64,000 nucleotides of DNA from Emticicia oligotrophica DSM 17448 (GCF_000263195.1 NC_018742.1:62001-126000), one strand, 5' to 3'. Positions 16,587 through 25,830 are shown, numbered from the stretch's first letter. The notes: generated by a model not told the origin, from the letters alone. Numbers and translations are program-made.

Positions 16587-18025
16587 TGAGCGACGAATCT
16601 AATCATTCAGAGAAATTACTCCGAACAAATCTGATGGAGTTGTTGGGTGGAAAAGGTATGGGAATAACTGATGATTTATTGAAACAAGAAATCATTGTAC
16701 CTCCTACTTTACCACCAATTATCAACAAAAATGAAAATAATGGCAACGATGGAAGAATGCCCGAACTACGAAGCAGCGAGGTAAATGAAGTTTTGAGCAA
16801 ACCACCTGCGTGGCTTATTCGTTGGGGAATTACTATTTTTTTCTTTGTTTTGGTGCTGATGTTGGCAGTTACTTGGTTTATTCGTTATCCTGATTTGGTA
16901 AGCGGAAGTCTTAAAATTGTTTCGCAGAACCTACCAAAATCAGTTATAGCTAAAACAGATGGAAAACTCGTAAAATTACTAACAACTGATGGCCAGATAG
17001 TAAAAGAAGGACAAAGGATTGCATTTTTAGAGAGTACCGCCAATCATGAAGAAGTTTTGATATTGAAAGATTTAACCGATTCTTTGGTCAATATGACCGC
17101 TAATGATAATCTTTCGGCTGCTTATACCGTCGAAATTCCATCTTTTTTTCAATTAGGTGAATTACAAAAATCTTATCAGGTTTTTCAAGAAACATTTACC
17201 AGAGTAAAATCTTTTGTTGGTAACGGCACTTATTTGCAAAAGAGAAAAATGCTCGAAAATGATTTTGCTCAACTAAATTCATTGCAGTCAAATCTGAAAA
17301 ATCAATTGCAGAATAATCAAAAAGATTTGGCATTAGCCGAAGATGAACTGGAAAGCCAAAAACGACTACAAGAAAAAGGCTATGTATCAAAAAATGATTA
17401 TCGGCAAGCCATTAGCAAAGTGCTTGCCAAACAGCAAAGCAATGAGCAAATGCAGAGTTCGATGAAGAATAATGTAATGTCTCAAAACCAAAAGCAACAA
17501 GAAATTTTGGAATTAGATAAAACCATTACCGAACAAAAAAATGCCCTTATTCAAGCGATGCACACGTTAAAAAGTGATATTGAAGCATGGAAACAACGCT
17601 ACGTTGCTATTGCTCCAACGGCAGGGAAAGTGGTTTTTTTAACATCACTACAAGAAAACCAATTAGTAAAAACAGGACAAGAATTACTTTATGTTTTACC
17701 TAATGAAGAAGGGTTTCACGGAGAAATGAATATCGGTCAATTTAATTTTGGTAAAGTAAAACGTGGGCAGGAAATTATAGTAAAGCTTCAAAGTTATCCT
17801 TATGAAGAGTATGGTACACTACGAGGGCATATTCAAAGTATTTCCGAAATCCCAAAAGACTCGGCTTATTTTGTTAAAGTAAATTTCCCAAATGGCTTGA
17901 CAACTTCAGCAAATAAAACTATCCCTTTTCGTAATGGAATGACTGCATCAGGTGAAATAATTACAGAAGATAAAAGGCTGATAGAGAGGTTTTTTAAAGA
18001 ATTTATCAGAATTTTTGAGAGGTAG
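16586..18025 (+). CDS. HlyD family membrane fusion protein
   Basis: A 479-residue adaptor. A soluble N-terminal segment of about 75 residues precedes one transmembrane helix (about 77-97). Then come a biotinyl-lipoyl half, a long coiled-coil hairpin (about 210-330) and a beta-barrel domain with IAPTAGKVVFL. It starts on the TAATG that ends the PCAT gene, so translation is coupled. It would bridge PCAT to the outer-membrane TolC channel encoded next. Confidence 0.9.
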   Translation: MSDESNHSEKLLRTNLMELLGGKGMGITDDLLKQEIIVPPTLPPIINKNENNGNDGRMPELRSSEVNEVLSKPPAWLIRWGITIFFFVLVLMLAVTWFIRYPDLVSGSLKIVSQNLPKSVIAKTDGKLVKLLTTDGQIVKEGQRIAFLESTANHEEVLILKDLTDSLVNMTANDNLSAAYTVEIPSFFQLGELQKSYQVFQETFTRVKSFVGNGTYLQKRKMLENDFAQLNSLQSNLKNQLQNNQKDLALAEDELESQKRLQEKGYVSKNDYRQAISKVLAKQQSNEQMQSSMKNNVMSQNQKQQEILELDKTITEQKNALIQAMHTLKSDIEAWKQRYVAIAPTAGKVVFLTSLQENQLVKTGQELLYVLPNEEGFHGEMNIGQFNFGKVKRGQEIIVKLQSYPYEEYGTLRGHIQSISEIPKDSAYFVKVNFPNGLTTSANKTIPFRNGMTASGEIITEDKRLIERFFKEFIRIFER

Positions 18026-18072
18026 CCCCCAATCGAATCGTCGAACCGTCCCTAAAGGGGAGTTTGTTTTAT

Positions 18073-19389
18073 ATGGAAAACCGTATTTTAAAATATTTTC
18101 TACAACTAATTCTAATCTTGCTTTACTTTGAAGGAAATGCTCAACAGCGATTTTCTCTCAATCAATGTATAGAATATGCCTACAAGCAAAATTTTGATGT
18201 AAAATTAAAAGAGTTAAAATTAAAACAATCTGAAAATACTTTAGAACAGTCAGAAAAAGCAGTTTATCCTAATCTTTCAGGGGCTTTTTCTCAAGGAATA
18301 AATTCAGGTAGGAGTATTGACCCCTTTACTAATGGGTTTGTTCAACGCACTATTTCTTCTAATTCTTTTGGTGCAAATGCCAATTTTACAATTTTTAATG
18401 GGTTTTCGCTTAAAAATCAAATTATTCAAAACCAATACAATGCAGAAGCAGACCAAGTGGAAATTCAAAGGGCAAAAAATGAATTACGAATCCGAATCAC
18501 ACTTGCTTATATGCAGGTGCTGATGAACCAAGAATTATCAAAAATTGCCCAGGAACAAATTCAAAACATCCAATCACAATATGAACGAGTGAAGGCATTG
18601 GTCATTGAAGGGAATATGCCAAAAACTAATTTAATTGATTTAGATGCACAACTCGCCACTGCTGAATATGATGCCCTAAATGCCAAAACCAATATTGATA
18701 TTTCAAAACTTTCATTGGCTCAATTGATAGCGTTTCCGAATTTTGTAGCTTTTGACATTGAAAATAATTCGATAGAAGAAAAAACAGTTCTCTTAAATGA
18801 TAATTACTTGCAAAATATTCTTTCTGGGTTTTATTTTCAACCAATTATAAAAAGTGCAGAATTAAGAGTAAGAAGTGCCAATGTAGGCATAAAACTCGCC
18901 AAAGCAGGTAAATATCCAACTGTTTCTTTGGGTGCAGGAGTTGGCTCAGCGTATTCGAGTGCACCAGCGAAAGAATACAATTATTTCAATCAATTAGGCT
19001 TTAATTCGAATCAATTTGCACGTTTAAGTATAAATATTCCAATTTATACCAATGGGCAGGTTAAAGGACGAATTACAAATGCTCAAATCAATCAAAGAAT
19101 TACTGAAACTCAGCTATCACAGACAAAACTTCAAATAAAGCAAGAAATTGAGCAGGCGTATCTGACTGCCAAAATTGCCCAAGAAAAGCTAAAGACTGCC
19201 CAAAAGCAAGTTTTAGCTCAACAAGTTGCCTATGATTCTGCCAAAGACCGCTATTTGGAAGGTTTACTTCATACCATAGAGTTGAATAATTATCGTATTA
19301 ATCACGAAAAAGCAAAATCAAATTTGATTCAATCAAAATACGAGTTTTACTTTAGAAAAATAGTGTTGGATTACTATATTGTCAAGTGA
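18073..19389 (+). CDS. TolC family outer-membrane efflux protein
   Basis: A 438-residue protein from the ATG at 18073; a TTG nine bases upstream is a weaker choice. It has a signal peptide to about residue 24 (GNAQ) and two repeats of the TolC pattern (FSLNQCIEYAYKQNFDVKL, SANVGIKLAKAGKYPTVSLG). It completes the type 1 secretion set with PCAT and HlyD. The 47-base gap to HlyD contains a short CCCTAAAGGG palindrome. Confidence 0.9.
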   Translation: MENRILKYFLQLILILLYFEGNAQQRFSLNQCIEYAYKQNFDVKLKELKLKQSENTLEQSEKAVYPNLSGAFSQGINSGRSIDPFTNGFVQRTISSNSFGANANFTIFNGFSLKNQIIQNQYNAEADQVEIQRAKNELRIRITLAYMQVLMNQELSKIAQEQIQNIQSQYERVKALVIEGNMPKTNLIDLDAQLATAEYDALNAKTNIDISKLSLAQLIAFPNFVAFDIENNSIEEKTVLLNDNYLQNILSGFYFQPIIKSAELRVRSANVGIKLAKAGKYPTVSLGAGVGSAYSSAPAKEYNYFNQLGFNSNQFARLSINIPIYTNGQVKGRITNAQINQRITETQLSQTKLQIKQEIEQAYLTAKIAQEKLKTAQKQVLAQQVAYDSAKDRYLEGLLHTIELNNYRINHEKAKSNLIQSKYEFYFRKIVLDYYIVK

Positions 19390-19414
19390 TTTTAAAGAAT
19401 CGTATCGACCATAA

Positions 19415-19960
19415 ATGAAAAAAATACAATTATATGTTATTTCTCTTTGGCTACTATTTTTTTTAGTTGCTGTGAAAGAATTTGTCTTTATTTCATGGCA
19501 ACTATCTTTTACATTTGAAGGATTACTAACCTTTCTAAAGCCCAATATTATTGCATTAATTGCAATTAGTTTTTCATTACTTGGATTATTCTTTTATGCA
19601 CGATTTGAATATTTTTTGAAAGGGGCTACTAAACTACCAAAAAAAATCACAAAAATAGAAGACCAAAGCTATGAACATTTGACATTTCTAACTACCTACA
19701 TTATACCTTTTTTAAGAGTAAAATTGGAGGGCAAAGATTTAGTCGTAACCATACTCCTTCTTATTATAATTGGTGCAATTTTTATTAAAACAAATCTATT
19801 TTATAAAAACCCAACTTTGGCTTTATTAGGGTACAAACTTTATAAAGTAGATACAGAAAAAAACACCGGACTAATTTTTATTTCAAAAGAAAATCTAAAA
19901 TTAGGTGATAGTGTCCACCATATTTTTTTAAGTGATAATGTATATTTCGTAAAACTATGA
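19415..19960 (+). CDS. kwaA: Kiwa anti-phage membrane protein KwaA
   Basis: A 181-residue protein with about four membrane helices (near residues 6-28, 42-62, 83-100 and 107-124) and a short C-terminal soluble domain. Size, topology and the HLTFLTTYIIPFLRVKL region fit KwaA, the membrane sensor of the two-gene Kiwa system. Identification is supported mainly by the DUF4868 KwaB gene that overlaps its stop (ATGA at 19957-19960). In Kiwa, KwaA senses phage infection at the membrane and recruits KwaB. It begins 25 bases after TolC, but a role in peptide export is unlikely. Confidence 0.75.
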   Translation: MKKIQLYVISLWLLFFLVAVKEFVFISWQLSFTFEGLLTFLKPNIIALIAISFSLLGLFFYARFEYFLKGATKLPKKITKIEDQSYEHLTFLTTYIIPFLRVKLEGKDLVVTILLLIIIGAIFIKTNLFYKNPTLALLGYKLYKVDTEKNTGLIFISKENLKLGDSVHHIFLSDNVYFVKL

Positions 19961-20919
19961 ATCGAGAACAACTAATAGCAAGATTAAATTATTTTTTAAA
20001 TCCAGAAAATGGTATTGGAGCAGCATTATATTTTGTGTTGCACGAAGACGGAGAGACAATTATTCGTTTTGCTGATATTGAAAATAATGTGAAGCAAGAA
20101 CTCAAAGAAAGGTTTCTTGAATATATTTCTGATAAGTTCATAACTAATGAAGATTTTGATTATCAAAATATTAGTGAAGTGGATGACCGAAAAAATGTAG
20201 TATACAAGTATGATTTAGATGACAGACCTAATAGTCTTGATATACTTGATGATATTTTACTAAATGAAAACCAACCTAACTTCAATTTTAATCAAGACAG
20301 TTTTATAAATCTGCAAGGTTACTTAATAACTATTGGGAATGAGGGTAATAAGATGGCTCTTTATAAAAAGCACCACCCTGTAAATTTATTAAAAAGGGAT
20401 AGGTTTTTACTAATTCCAAGTAATCAAAGATTAGTTAAGATTCAGGATGATGCTTTAGCTATTGATAGGAGTTTTGATTTTATGATGCTTGACGGAAACT
20501 TAATTGTACTAAAACTAAATATACTTGAAAGGTTTTTTGGTTTTGAGGATGTCATCAGGAATCAAGCTCAAAATACAATTGACTTAATTGAAGCAAATCA
20601 ATTACTTGAAGACATTAAACAAATCAATGATATTGCTCAGACCATGTCAAATGCGAGAAAATTAATGAGCATTCGTAACTCTCCAGTTTTAAATGTCCCA
20701 GTAATTAATGTTATTAATTTTATTAAAAATCACCCTGAGTTAACAGGAAAAATCAGTTTTAATATAAATGAAACGAAATTAAATCTTAATACGGGTGTTT
20801 CTAAAAGGCTATTTCTAAAGTTATTAAATGATGATTACTTATTCTCTCAATTAACCGAGCTTCAATATGATAGCCACGCAAAAGATAAACTCACTGAAAT
20901 TGAAAATAATGTGAATTAG
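19957..20919 (+). CDS. kwaB: Kiwa anti-phage protein KwaB (DUF4868)
   Basis: A 320-residue cytoplasmic protein with the DUF4868 pattern: YKKHHPVNLLKRDRFLLI near residue 135, DRSFDFMMLDGNLIVLKLNILERFFGF near residue 170, and a long helical C-terminal part. DUF4868 defines KwaB, which in Kiwa binds DNA and stops phage replication and late transcription. Translation is coupled to kwaA by the ATGA overlap. No truncation is seen, so the system looks intact. Confidence 0.8.
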   Translation: MNREQLIARLNYFLNPENGIGAALYFVLHEDGETIIRFADIENNVKQELKERFLEYISDKFITNEDFDYQNISEVDDRKNVVYKYDLDDRPNSLDILDDILLNENQPNFNFNQDSFINLQGYLITIGNEGNKMALYKKHHPVNLLKRDRFLLIPSNQRLVKIQDDALAIDRSFDFMMLDGNLIVLKLNILERFFGFEDVIRNQAQNTIDLIEANQLLEDIKQINDIAQTMSNARKLMSIRNSPVLNVPVINVINFIKNHPELTGKISFNINETKLNLNTGVSKRLFLKLLNDDYLFSQLTELQYDSHAKDKLTEIENNVN

Positions 20920-21039
20920 TCAAGATTTAATCTCATAGTTAAGAATCACTATTTAAATGTTAAACTGCTGTTACAATTATAGTTATGGTATAATATTCTA
21001 AAACTTTGGTTAATAAACAGTATAATATGTATAAAGTTT

Positions 21040-21080
21040 CAAGCAAAAGTCCCTTGCTAATCCTTTCAGCAACGCTTCAC
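21040..21080 (-). repeat. 41-nt dispersed repeat, copy 1
   Basis: The reverse complement of this stretch matches 47137-47177 at 37 of 41 bases (shared core GCGTTGCTGAAAG). On the minus strand it could encode EALLKGLARDFC near a frame end, and the other copy GALLKALAKGFC, so it may be a scrap of a common mobile-element gene. Confidence 0.6.
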
Positions 21081-21100
21081 TTGTGCTAAAAGCACGCTAA

Positions 21101-21635
21101 TTTTCCGCTAAGCAAGTTCAACTGTTTAATGCTTCTCCAGATAGCTTGAAATATTGGCTACGGCTGCCTTTGCTCAAGATGCAAATACAGTCGAGCGTGG
21201 ATTTGAATTATTTTGAAGGAGCGGTGATGAAAACTGGCAAAACGATTGAAAAGGAGTTTGTGCAAGGCTTCGATTTCTTTGTTGAAAAAAAAGACAATTC
21301 AGCCTAAAGGCAAGAAATTGAGATTTTGGAAATCCAAATAGCTTCTCAGCGTTCGGAGTATAACAACGAAGTCGGGCGAATATCGAGAGAGCTGCAAACA
21401 CTTGAAGACGAGCTGCATGAAGGACAAAAAAATTATGCACAAATGAGCGATTACCCAAAAGGGCGTTGAATTTAGGATAGGAAAACCTTAGAAAGTCAAA
21501 TTAAGTCTTTGGAGCGTGAATTAAACCGAAAGCCCTCTCTAAACTTAGAAGACGATTTGAAGCGTCTTGAAGGTTTAAAAAGGGCTTTGAAGGTCGAAGA
21601 AATTTTGGTTAGTGGGAATTTGGTGGTTTGGGAGA
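21101..21635 (+). pseudogene. Decayed coding remnant, unknown family
   Basis: Plus-strand frames with protein-like composition are broken by stops. The first runs 21101 to about 21304 (LKYWLRLPLLK, then FEGAVMKTGKTIEKEFVQGF). After a stop it continues with coiled-coil-like text (EIEILEIQIASQRSEYNNEV, then ELQTLEDELHEGQKNYAQ), and after more stops with SLERELNRKP and DDLKRLEGLKRALK. At least three disabling changes are present. Together they look like the C-terminal half of one long coiled-coil protein. I cannot name the family. Confidence 0.55.
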
Positions 21636-21834
21636 GATAACGGACAGGGCTTTATGCAGGTTGGGACATAGCATTTCGTCTGCCCACACAACCGATATCG
21701 ATTGAAATTATGATGTTGAAGTTAATTACAAAAGCTCAAAGTTGCTGGTATAGCCCGATCCACAGCTTGGCTTTGCAATTTATTAATGTTTGCTGGTCAC
21801 CCCCAACTTGCATAAAACCCAAATATTATTAGCA
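21636..21834 (-). repeat. attC-like site E (decayed, end of array)
   Basis: Left arm GATAACGGACAGGGCTTTAT and right arm around ACTTGCATAAAACCC form a long imperfect palindrome about 200 bases across. Read on the minus strand it ends with GTTATC. The opposite core reads GCTAAT instead of GCTAAC, and it does not complement the start of cassette 5, so this site is probably degenerate. Confidence 0.55.
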
Positions 21835-21863
21835 GCTTTGCTTACAATAGACTTGGAAAATAA

Positions 21864-22820
21864 TCACTTGTAAAAATCCGAATCTGTAATTTTATGCAAA
21901 TATTCTGCATTAAATACAATGGATAAACCTGATTTTTCTTCAGGGGTAAAAGTAAAGTTCAATTTTTTTCGTTCGTTTACCAAAGTCATTGAAGAGATAG
22001 AAAACTTAGTAATATTATCTTTCCAATAAGGGTAGTAAGCAGACAGCATTAGGTATTTGCCAAATAAATCTTTGAAGCTTACAATTTTCCCATTATCTAA
22101 ATTATATTTCCATTCTAAAGGCTGAATAGTCGCAGTTACTTTACTTTCTTTGAAATCAACAATAACTTGATTCAATGTGAAAGCATCTATTTTGTTGGCT
22201 TCTAACTCTAAAGAAACTGGAAAATCAACATTTACTGTATATGTCCCATCTCCATTGCTTATTTTAGTCTCTTTTGGATATTGGGGGGAGAACTTTAAAG
22301 TAATTTTTGGAAATGGGAAATTGCAACTTTTCAAAAAATTTGGGTCATCAATTATTAGAGACCCCGTAATTTCATCGCCAAATTCAAAGAATGTCAAGCC
22401 TGGCAGTATTTCAATTTCTCTTTGCCCATTAGTAGCTGTAGATGATTTTCTTAGAAGTTTTTCTTGTTTGGCTTTTAATGAATAAATATTTTTTAAAAAG
22501 GTAACAAGTTTTGGGTTATCAAACTTGTATTCAAGCGTGAACAAAAGTGAAGTGATGGAAAGAGGCTGAAGTGTTCTTTCAGTATTTTCCTTTATCTCTT
22601 TTTGCGTTTGGGAGGAAGATATTTCTTTCGAGAGATTTCCAAATACACTAAAAAGTGTAAATATGGCGATAATTGAACCAACTGTGGCATTAAAATATTT
22701 AGGATCTAAATGTTTTAAACCTAAGTATAGACCAAGTATTGTTAATAGTACACCAGATACCAGAATAATGAATACAAGCATTTGATTTCGTTTTGATACA
22801 AAGTCTTTAAATACAGCCAT
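21864..22820 (-). CDS. Cassette 5: unknown membrane-anchored protein
   Basis: A 318-residue protein starting at the ATG at 22820; an upstream TTG lies in the attC core. Two membrane helices sit near the N-terminus (about residues 12-35 and 45-62). A short coiled region follows, then a soluble beta-rich C-terminal domain of about 230 residues. No family is recognised. Two helices followed by a long soluble domain are common among cassette-borne defence effectors, but nothing here proves that role. Confidence 0.65.
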   Translation of the reverse strand: MAVFKDFVSKRNQMLVFIILVSGVLLTILGLYLGLKHLDPKYFNATVGSIIAIFTLFSVFGNLSKEISSSQTQKEIKENTERTLQPLSITSLLFTLEYKFDNPKLVTFLKNIYSLKAKQEKLLRKSSTATNGQREIEILPGLTFFEFGDEITGSLIIDDPNFLKSCNFPFPKITLKFSPQYPKETKISNGDGTYTVNVDFPVSLELEANKIDAFTLNQVIVDFKESKVTATIQPLEWKYNLDNGKIVSFKDLFGKYLMLSAYYPYWKDNITKFSISSMTLVNERKKLNFTFTPEEKSGLSIVFNAEYLHKITDSDFYK

Positions 22821-22845
22821 AATTGTGAGGTTACTTAAAATTGAC

Positions 22846-22975
22846 ACCAACGGTTTGGAGCTTGACGCAGGGGGGATTTCGAAGCACTTTACTGTCAGCC
22901 AAGAAGAAACTTTGATAGAAACACAAAGCTTGATTTAACCACTGAACCACCACTTTTGGGTAAGTGCTGTTATGC
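22846..22975 (-). repeat. attC-like site D
   Basis: A 130-bp imperfect palindrome with core sites GCATAAC and GTTGGT when read on the minus strand. Its middle closely resembles site A (the TTTAACCAC, TTGATAGAA and ACTGTCA blocks). The upstream core GCATAAC differs by one base from the complement of the start of cassette 4 (GTTATCC). Confidence 0.7.
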
Positions 22976-23052
22976 CACGTTTTCATTTCTCTGTCAGTTT
23001 CAAATACGCTGTGTATGCAACTGCTCTTGACAATTGTTGCCAGAAATTTAGT

Positions 23053-23556
23053 TCATTGATATTTAGTCATTATATCGCTTTCAGAATTGTCTTTATGTGC
23101 CCAAAATTCAAGACCAGAAAAATCGTCTTTATATTTCCAGTTTCCGTGTGCAATTGGGTTTCTAAATGCTCTCACAGGATTATTCAATAAATATTTGGCA
23201 CACTTTTTAGTGATTGAACCAGTCTCAGATTTTTTTCTTAATACTTCAAACAGGGTGTCTTTTAGATAGACAAAACAGACATAATTTTGAGTCATTACTT
23301 GACTTCTAACAATTTCAGGTCTTGGCCTTATTTTATTAATAGTATCCATCATAGTTTGAAAACAGGACAATTCTTCTAATCTTGTTTCAAGTGGAACAGG
23401 TGATGCCAGTAAAATTTCACTTTTTAAAGTATCTTTAATATTCTCGATTTCAGTCGCTATTGTTGAAGCAATGCTATCAACTTTGTCTTCTGAAATTTTC
23501 ACTTCAGTTTGTAATAAATCCCGAAATATAGAAAGTTGATTATCTAAATGTTTCAT
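23053..23556 (-). CDS. Cassette 4: HEPN-motif protein
   Basis: A 167-residue helical protein. The C-terminal half carries RNPIAH (Arg132, His137), the R-x4-H signature of HEPN domains, many of which are metal-independent RNases in toxin and anti-phage systems. The first 60 residues form a probable coiled coil. It is the only gene between attC sites D and C, so it is a single-gene cassette. No antitoxin partner is visible; HEPN domains of this shape sometimes act alone or as binding modules. Confidence 0.6.
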   Translation of the reverse strand: MKHLDNQLSIFRDLLQTEVKISEDKVDSIASTIATEIENIKDTLKSEILLASPVPLETRLEELSCFQTMMDTINKIRPRPEIVRSQVMTQNYVCFVYLKDTLFEVLRKKSETGSITKKCAKYLLNNPVRAFRNPIAHGNWKYKDDFSGLEFWAHKDNSESDIMTKYQ

Positions 23557-23580
23557 CTGTCTTGTGCAAATTTAAATGTG

Positions 23581-23682
23581 GGATAACGTTTTTGGGCTTT
23601 GCTTTCCATGCGGGTTTTGGAGCACAAAGCTCCAAGTTTGCACGATCCTCCCTCCCAGCCTGATTCAAAACCCGTGTTAGCT
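23581..23682 (-). repeat. attC-like site C
   Basis: A 102-bp imperfect palindrome: GGATAACG on the left, CGTGTTAGCT on the right, with an inner hairpin GGAGC/GCTCC. Read on the minus strand, its upstream core AGCTAAC is the exact complement of the start of cassette 3 (GTTAGCT). The stop codon of the cassette 3 gene lies inside this core. Confidence 0.75.
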
Positions 23683-24636
23683 GCTGCCTTTTTCATCCTT
23701 TTTCTGTTTCTCTAAAATTTGATTATAAAGTTCATTTCGTTTGTTAAATGATTTTATTGTCCCAATTACAGCACCACTTTTTGTAAGCAAGTAATTAAAC
23801 TCCCAATTGTCAGAGTCATTATAAACGAATTGTATTTTTTCAGGGTCTAAGTTTGCTAATTGTTCAATTTTGTCAGCGATTGATTTGAGTTTCTCTTTAT
23901 CCAAAGAAGTTAAAACTCTGTCTGCTTTATGAGTAGTAATTACTAATTCAATGTTGCAGTCTGTGTTTGGATAGGATATGACAAAATTTTTGGGTCTGTT
24001 TGCAGGTTTAACTTTTTTAATTGTCTCTTCTGCAAGTTTAGAAAAAAATTTATAAATCTTGACTAAGTCTTCACCAATTGCTTCACCCAATTTTTCAGTC
24101 ACCTTGGATTTAATAATCCCCAAAGTACCAGCAATTATTTTTGTAATAGTTATGATTGTTTCAGGGTCAGGTAATTCTGATTTTCGTCCAAACTCGAGTG
24201 TATCAAATTCTAAATCTACTTCTTGTTTAACTGAGTTATAAATGTCATTAATATCAGAATATTTTTCAAAGTTAGCTCTATCTGTCGCGATTATCATTTT
24301 TGAAACTTCTTCATCGACACTTTCTATAAATGGATATTCGCCTTCACTAAAAAATTCTTTCAACAGTTGTGTTCCGTCAGGAAGTCGGATTATTTCTTGC
24401 TTATCAAAGTAGACCATTTCCGCAGTCAAATAATAATGATCATCCTGTCTTTTTACAATTTCTCCATTCATTACTGCTCCAAAAGGTGGGGATGTTCTTA
24501 TGTGTTCTAAGCCTAGTCTAGGTTTCCTTTCCCCATTTAGAAATGGCAACATACTATCAAGAGCACTTTTTGCCATTATATCTCCTTGTTTGTCAAGGTG
24601 TGTTGATGTTATTACGTATTTATCTCTTCTTATCAT
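23677..24636 (-). CDS. Cassette 3: unknown 319-residue protein with prohead-protease-like N-terminus
   Basis: The N-terminal 100 residues (YVITSTHLDKQGDIMAKSAL, LGLEHIRTSPPFGAV, then a strand-rich stretch) resemble the start of HK97-type prohead serine proteases, including a His in LEHIRTSP at the expected place. A clear catalytic Ser was not identified, so this is a weak resemblance. Residues about 160-205 form an amphipathic or weakly membrane-active helix pair; the last 110 residues are an unassigned alpha/beta region. The TAA stop is embedded in the attC core, so the gene ends exactly at the recombination site. Confidence 0.6.
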   Translation of the reverse strand: MIRRDKYVITSTHLDKQGDIMAKSALDSMLPFLNGERKPRLGLEHIRTSPPFGAVMNGEIVKRQDDHYYLTAEMVYFDKQEIIRLPDGTQLLKEFFSEGEYPFIESVDEEVSKMIIATDRANFEKYSDINDIYNSVKQEVDLEFDTLEFGRKSELPDPETIITITKIIAGTLGIIKSKVTEKLGEAIGEDLVKIYKFFSKLAEETIKKVKPANRPKNFVISYPNTDCNIELVITTHKADRVLTSLDKEKLKSIADKIEQLANLDPEKIQFVYNDSDNWEFNYLLTKSGAVIGTIKSFNKRNELYNQILEKQKKDEKGSS

Positions 24637-24669
24637 AAATGCTTATTATGGTGGTCGTCTTAGGTTGCA

Positions 24670-24762
24670 GCTAACGGTTCGGGCTTTGCATTCGGGCGGG
24701 TTTAGAAGCATAAAGCTCCGAGTTTTCACGTCTGCCCGCCTGACGCAAAACCCGTGTTAGCT
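24670..24762 (-). repeat. attC-like site B
   Basis: A 93-bp imperfect palindrome bounded by GCTAACG and CGTGTTAGCT; the arms CGGGCTTTGCATTCGGGCGG and CCCGCCTGACGCAAAACCCG pair with few mismatches. On the minus strand the upstream core AGCTAAC exactly complements the start of cassette 2 (GTTAGCT). Sites B and C share most of their length. Confidence 0.8.
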
Positions 24763-24766
24763 GCTG

Positions 24767-25282
24767 TTATTTCAATTTTTCCCATCTGTCAATTAAGTCC
24801 GATTCAATAAGGTTTTTTAATGCATTCGTATTTATTTGTTGTCGGGAATTGTCACAACCAGGAACAGAGCATCTGTCGCCCATAAACCTGATTGGTGTTT
24901 GACCGTGTTTTGTGCAAAATACGGTCAAGTCCACTATAAAAGGTGTTTGATAGTCAAAAAATACATCCCATTTAAATAACAATCCTGCTTTTGTGTCTGC
25001 GGACTTATTAAATTCTCTAAGTTTTTGTTGTTGCTTGGTGTAAATGCTGTTGCTCTTTCTAAATATTTTTTTGAATGACCAAGAAGTAATCCAGTAAATT
25101 AGAATACCGACTAATACATAAAAAGCAGGTATTTTAACTTCTAGAATTTTATCAAAAGCTTCTTTGAAGGTAACACCTTCTGAAACGCTTAAAAACTTAG
25201 TATATCCAAGTGTTATTAATGCAACTATCCCAACTGAAATAACTTTACTCCAAACAGGGTCAGTCCAAATTTTTTTAATCAT
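24767..25282 (-). CDS. Cassette 2, gene b: membrane protein with a Cys/His site
   Basis: A 171-residue protein with two membrane helices (about residues 12-30 and 52-70). A cytoplasmic domain follows in which FCTKHG and RCSVPGCDNS supply Cys, His, Cys and Cys, a likely zinc-binding set. The start overlaps the end of the HEPN-motif gene by 8 bases, so the two are translated together. No named family is recognised. A membrane partner encoded with a HEPN protein suggests a two-part defence or toxin unit, which is inference. Confidence 0.6.
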   Translation of the reverse strand: MIKKIWTDPVWSKVISVGIVALITLGYTKFLSVSEGVTFKEAFDKILEVKIPAFYVLVGILIYWITSWSFKKIFRKSNSIYTKQQQKLREFNKSADTKAGLLFKWDVFFDYQTPFIVDLTVFCTKHGQTPIRFMGDRCSVPGCDNSRQQINTNALKNLIESDLIDRWEKLK

Positions 25283-25823
25283 TTTTTGTTCTATTAATTT
25301 CTTGTTCTTTCATTTCAGTCATTAGTTGCTCAATTCGCTCTTCAGTCATGCCAAGTTTGTCAGTATATGTTGTGTAATATTCCTTCAATTTTTCGTCTAA
25401 CTGTTCAGACTCGTCAATGAAGTCACAGAAGTATTTTATCATTTCAAGTTGTCCAATGGTTGAGTGGAATTTTGCTATATGAAGTTTGAAATATTTGTGA
25501 GCCAAATAATTTCTTGTTTCAAGTATTTTGTCCAATTGGTCAACAATTGGGGCTGTCAAACTATAGCTTTGTTTGACTTCATTAATAAAACTCCCCATTG
25601 TCTTTTTTGAGTTCTCAATAGCATCAATAATTTCATTAACTTCAGCGTTGGTCTTAACTTTTTTCTTGAAAATTCGGTCTGTCCAAAGCATAATTGAAAA
25701 CGTTTCTTCTAAACACTGTCCAAAGTATATTGCAAGTCCGAAATATGCATAAACAAGTCTATATCTGCCGTCATAGTCTTCGGTTTCATATTCGTTGTTC
25801 GCTATGTCGTATCGTCTTTCCAT
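25275..25823 (-). CDS. Cassette 2, gene a: HEPN-motif protein
   Basis: A 182-residue helical protein with RNYLAH (Arg104, His109), the R-x4-H motif of HEPN domains, following a conserved acidic helix (DQLDKILETR). Its ATG lies only 8 bases from the cassette boundary, leaving almost no room for its own promoter, so expression probably depends on an upstream cassette. A charged tail ends in the 8-base overlap with the membrane protein gene. Confidence 0.6.
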   Translation of the reverse strand: MERRYDIANNEYETEDYDGRYRLVYAYFGLAIYFGQCLEETFSIMLWTDRIFKKKVKTNAEVNEIIDAIENSKKTMGSFINEVKQSYSLTAPIVDQLDKILETRNYLAHKYFKLHIAKFHSTIGQLEMIKYFCDFIDESEQLDEKLKEYYTTYTDKLGMTEERIEQLMTEMKEQEINRTKND

Positions 25824-25830
25824 AATATCA

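Noticed and set aside
19415..20919. Immunity genes for the secreted peptides, instead of Kiwa
   Set aside because: Gene order beside TolC suggested it, but the DUF4868 text of the second protein and the overlapping four-helix partner fit KwaA-KwaB better.
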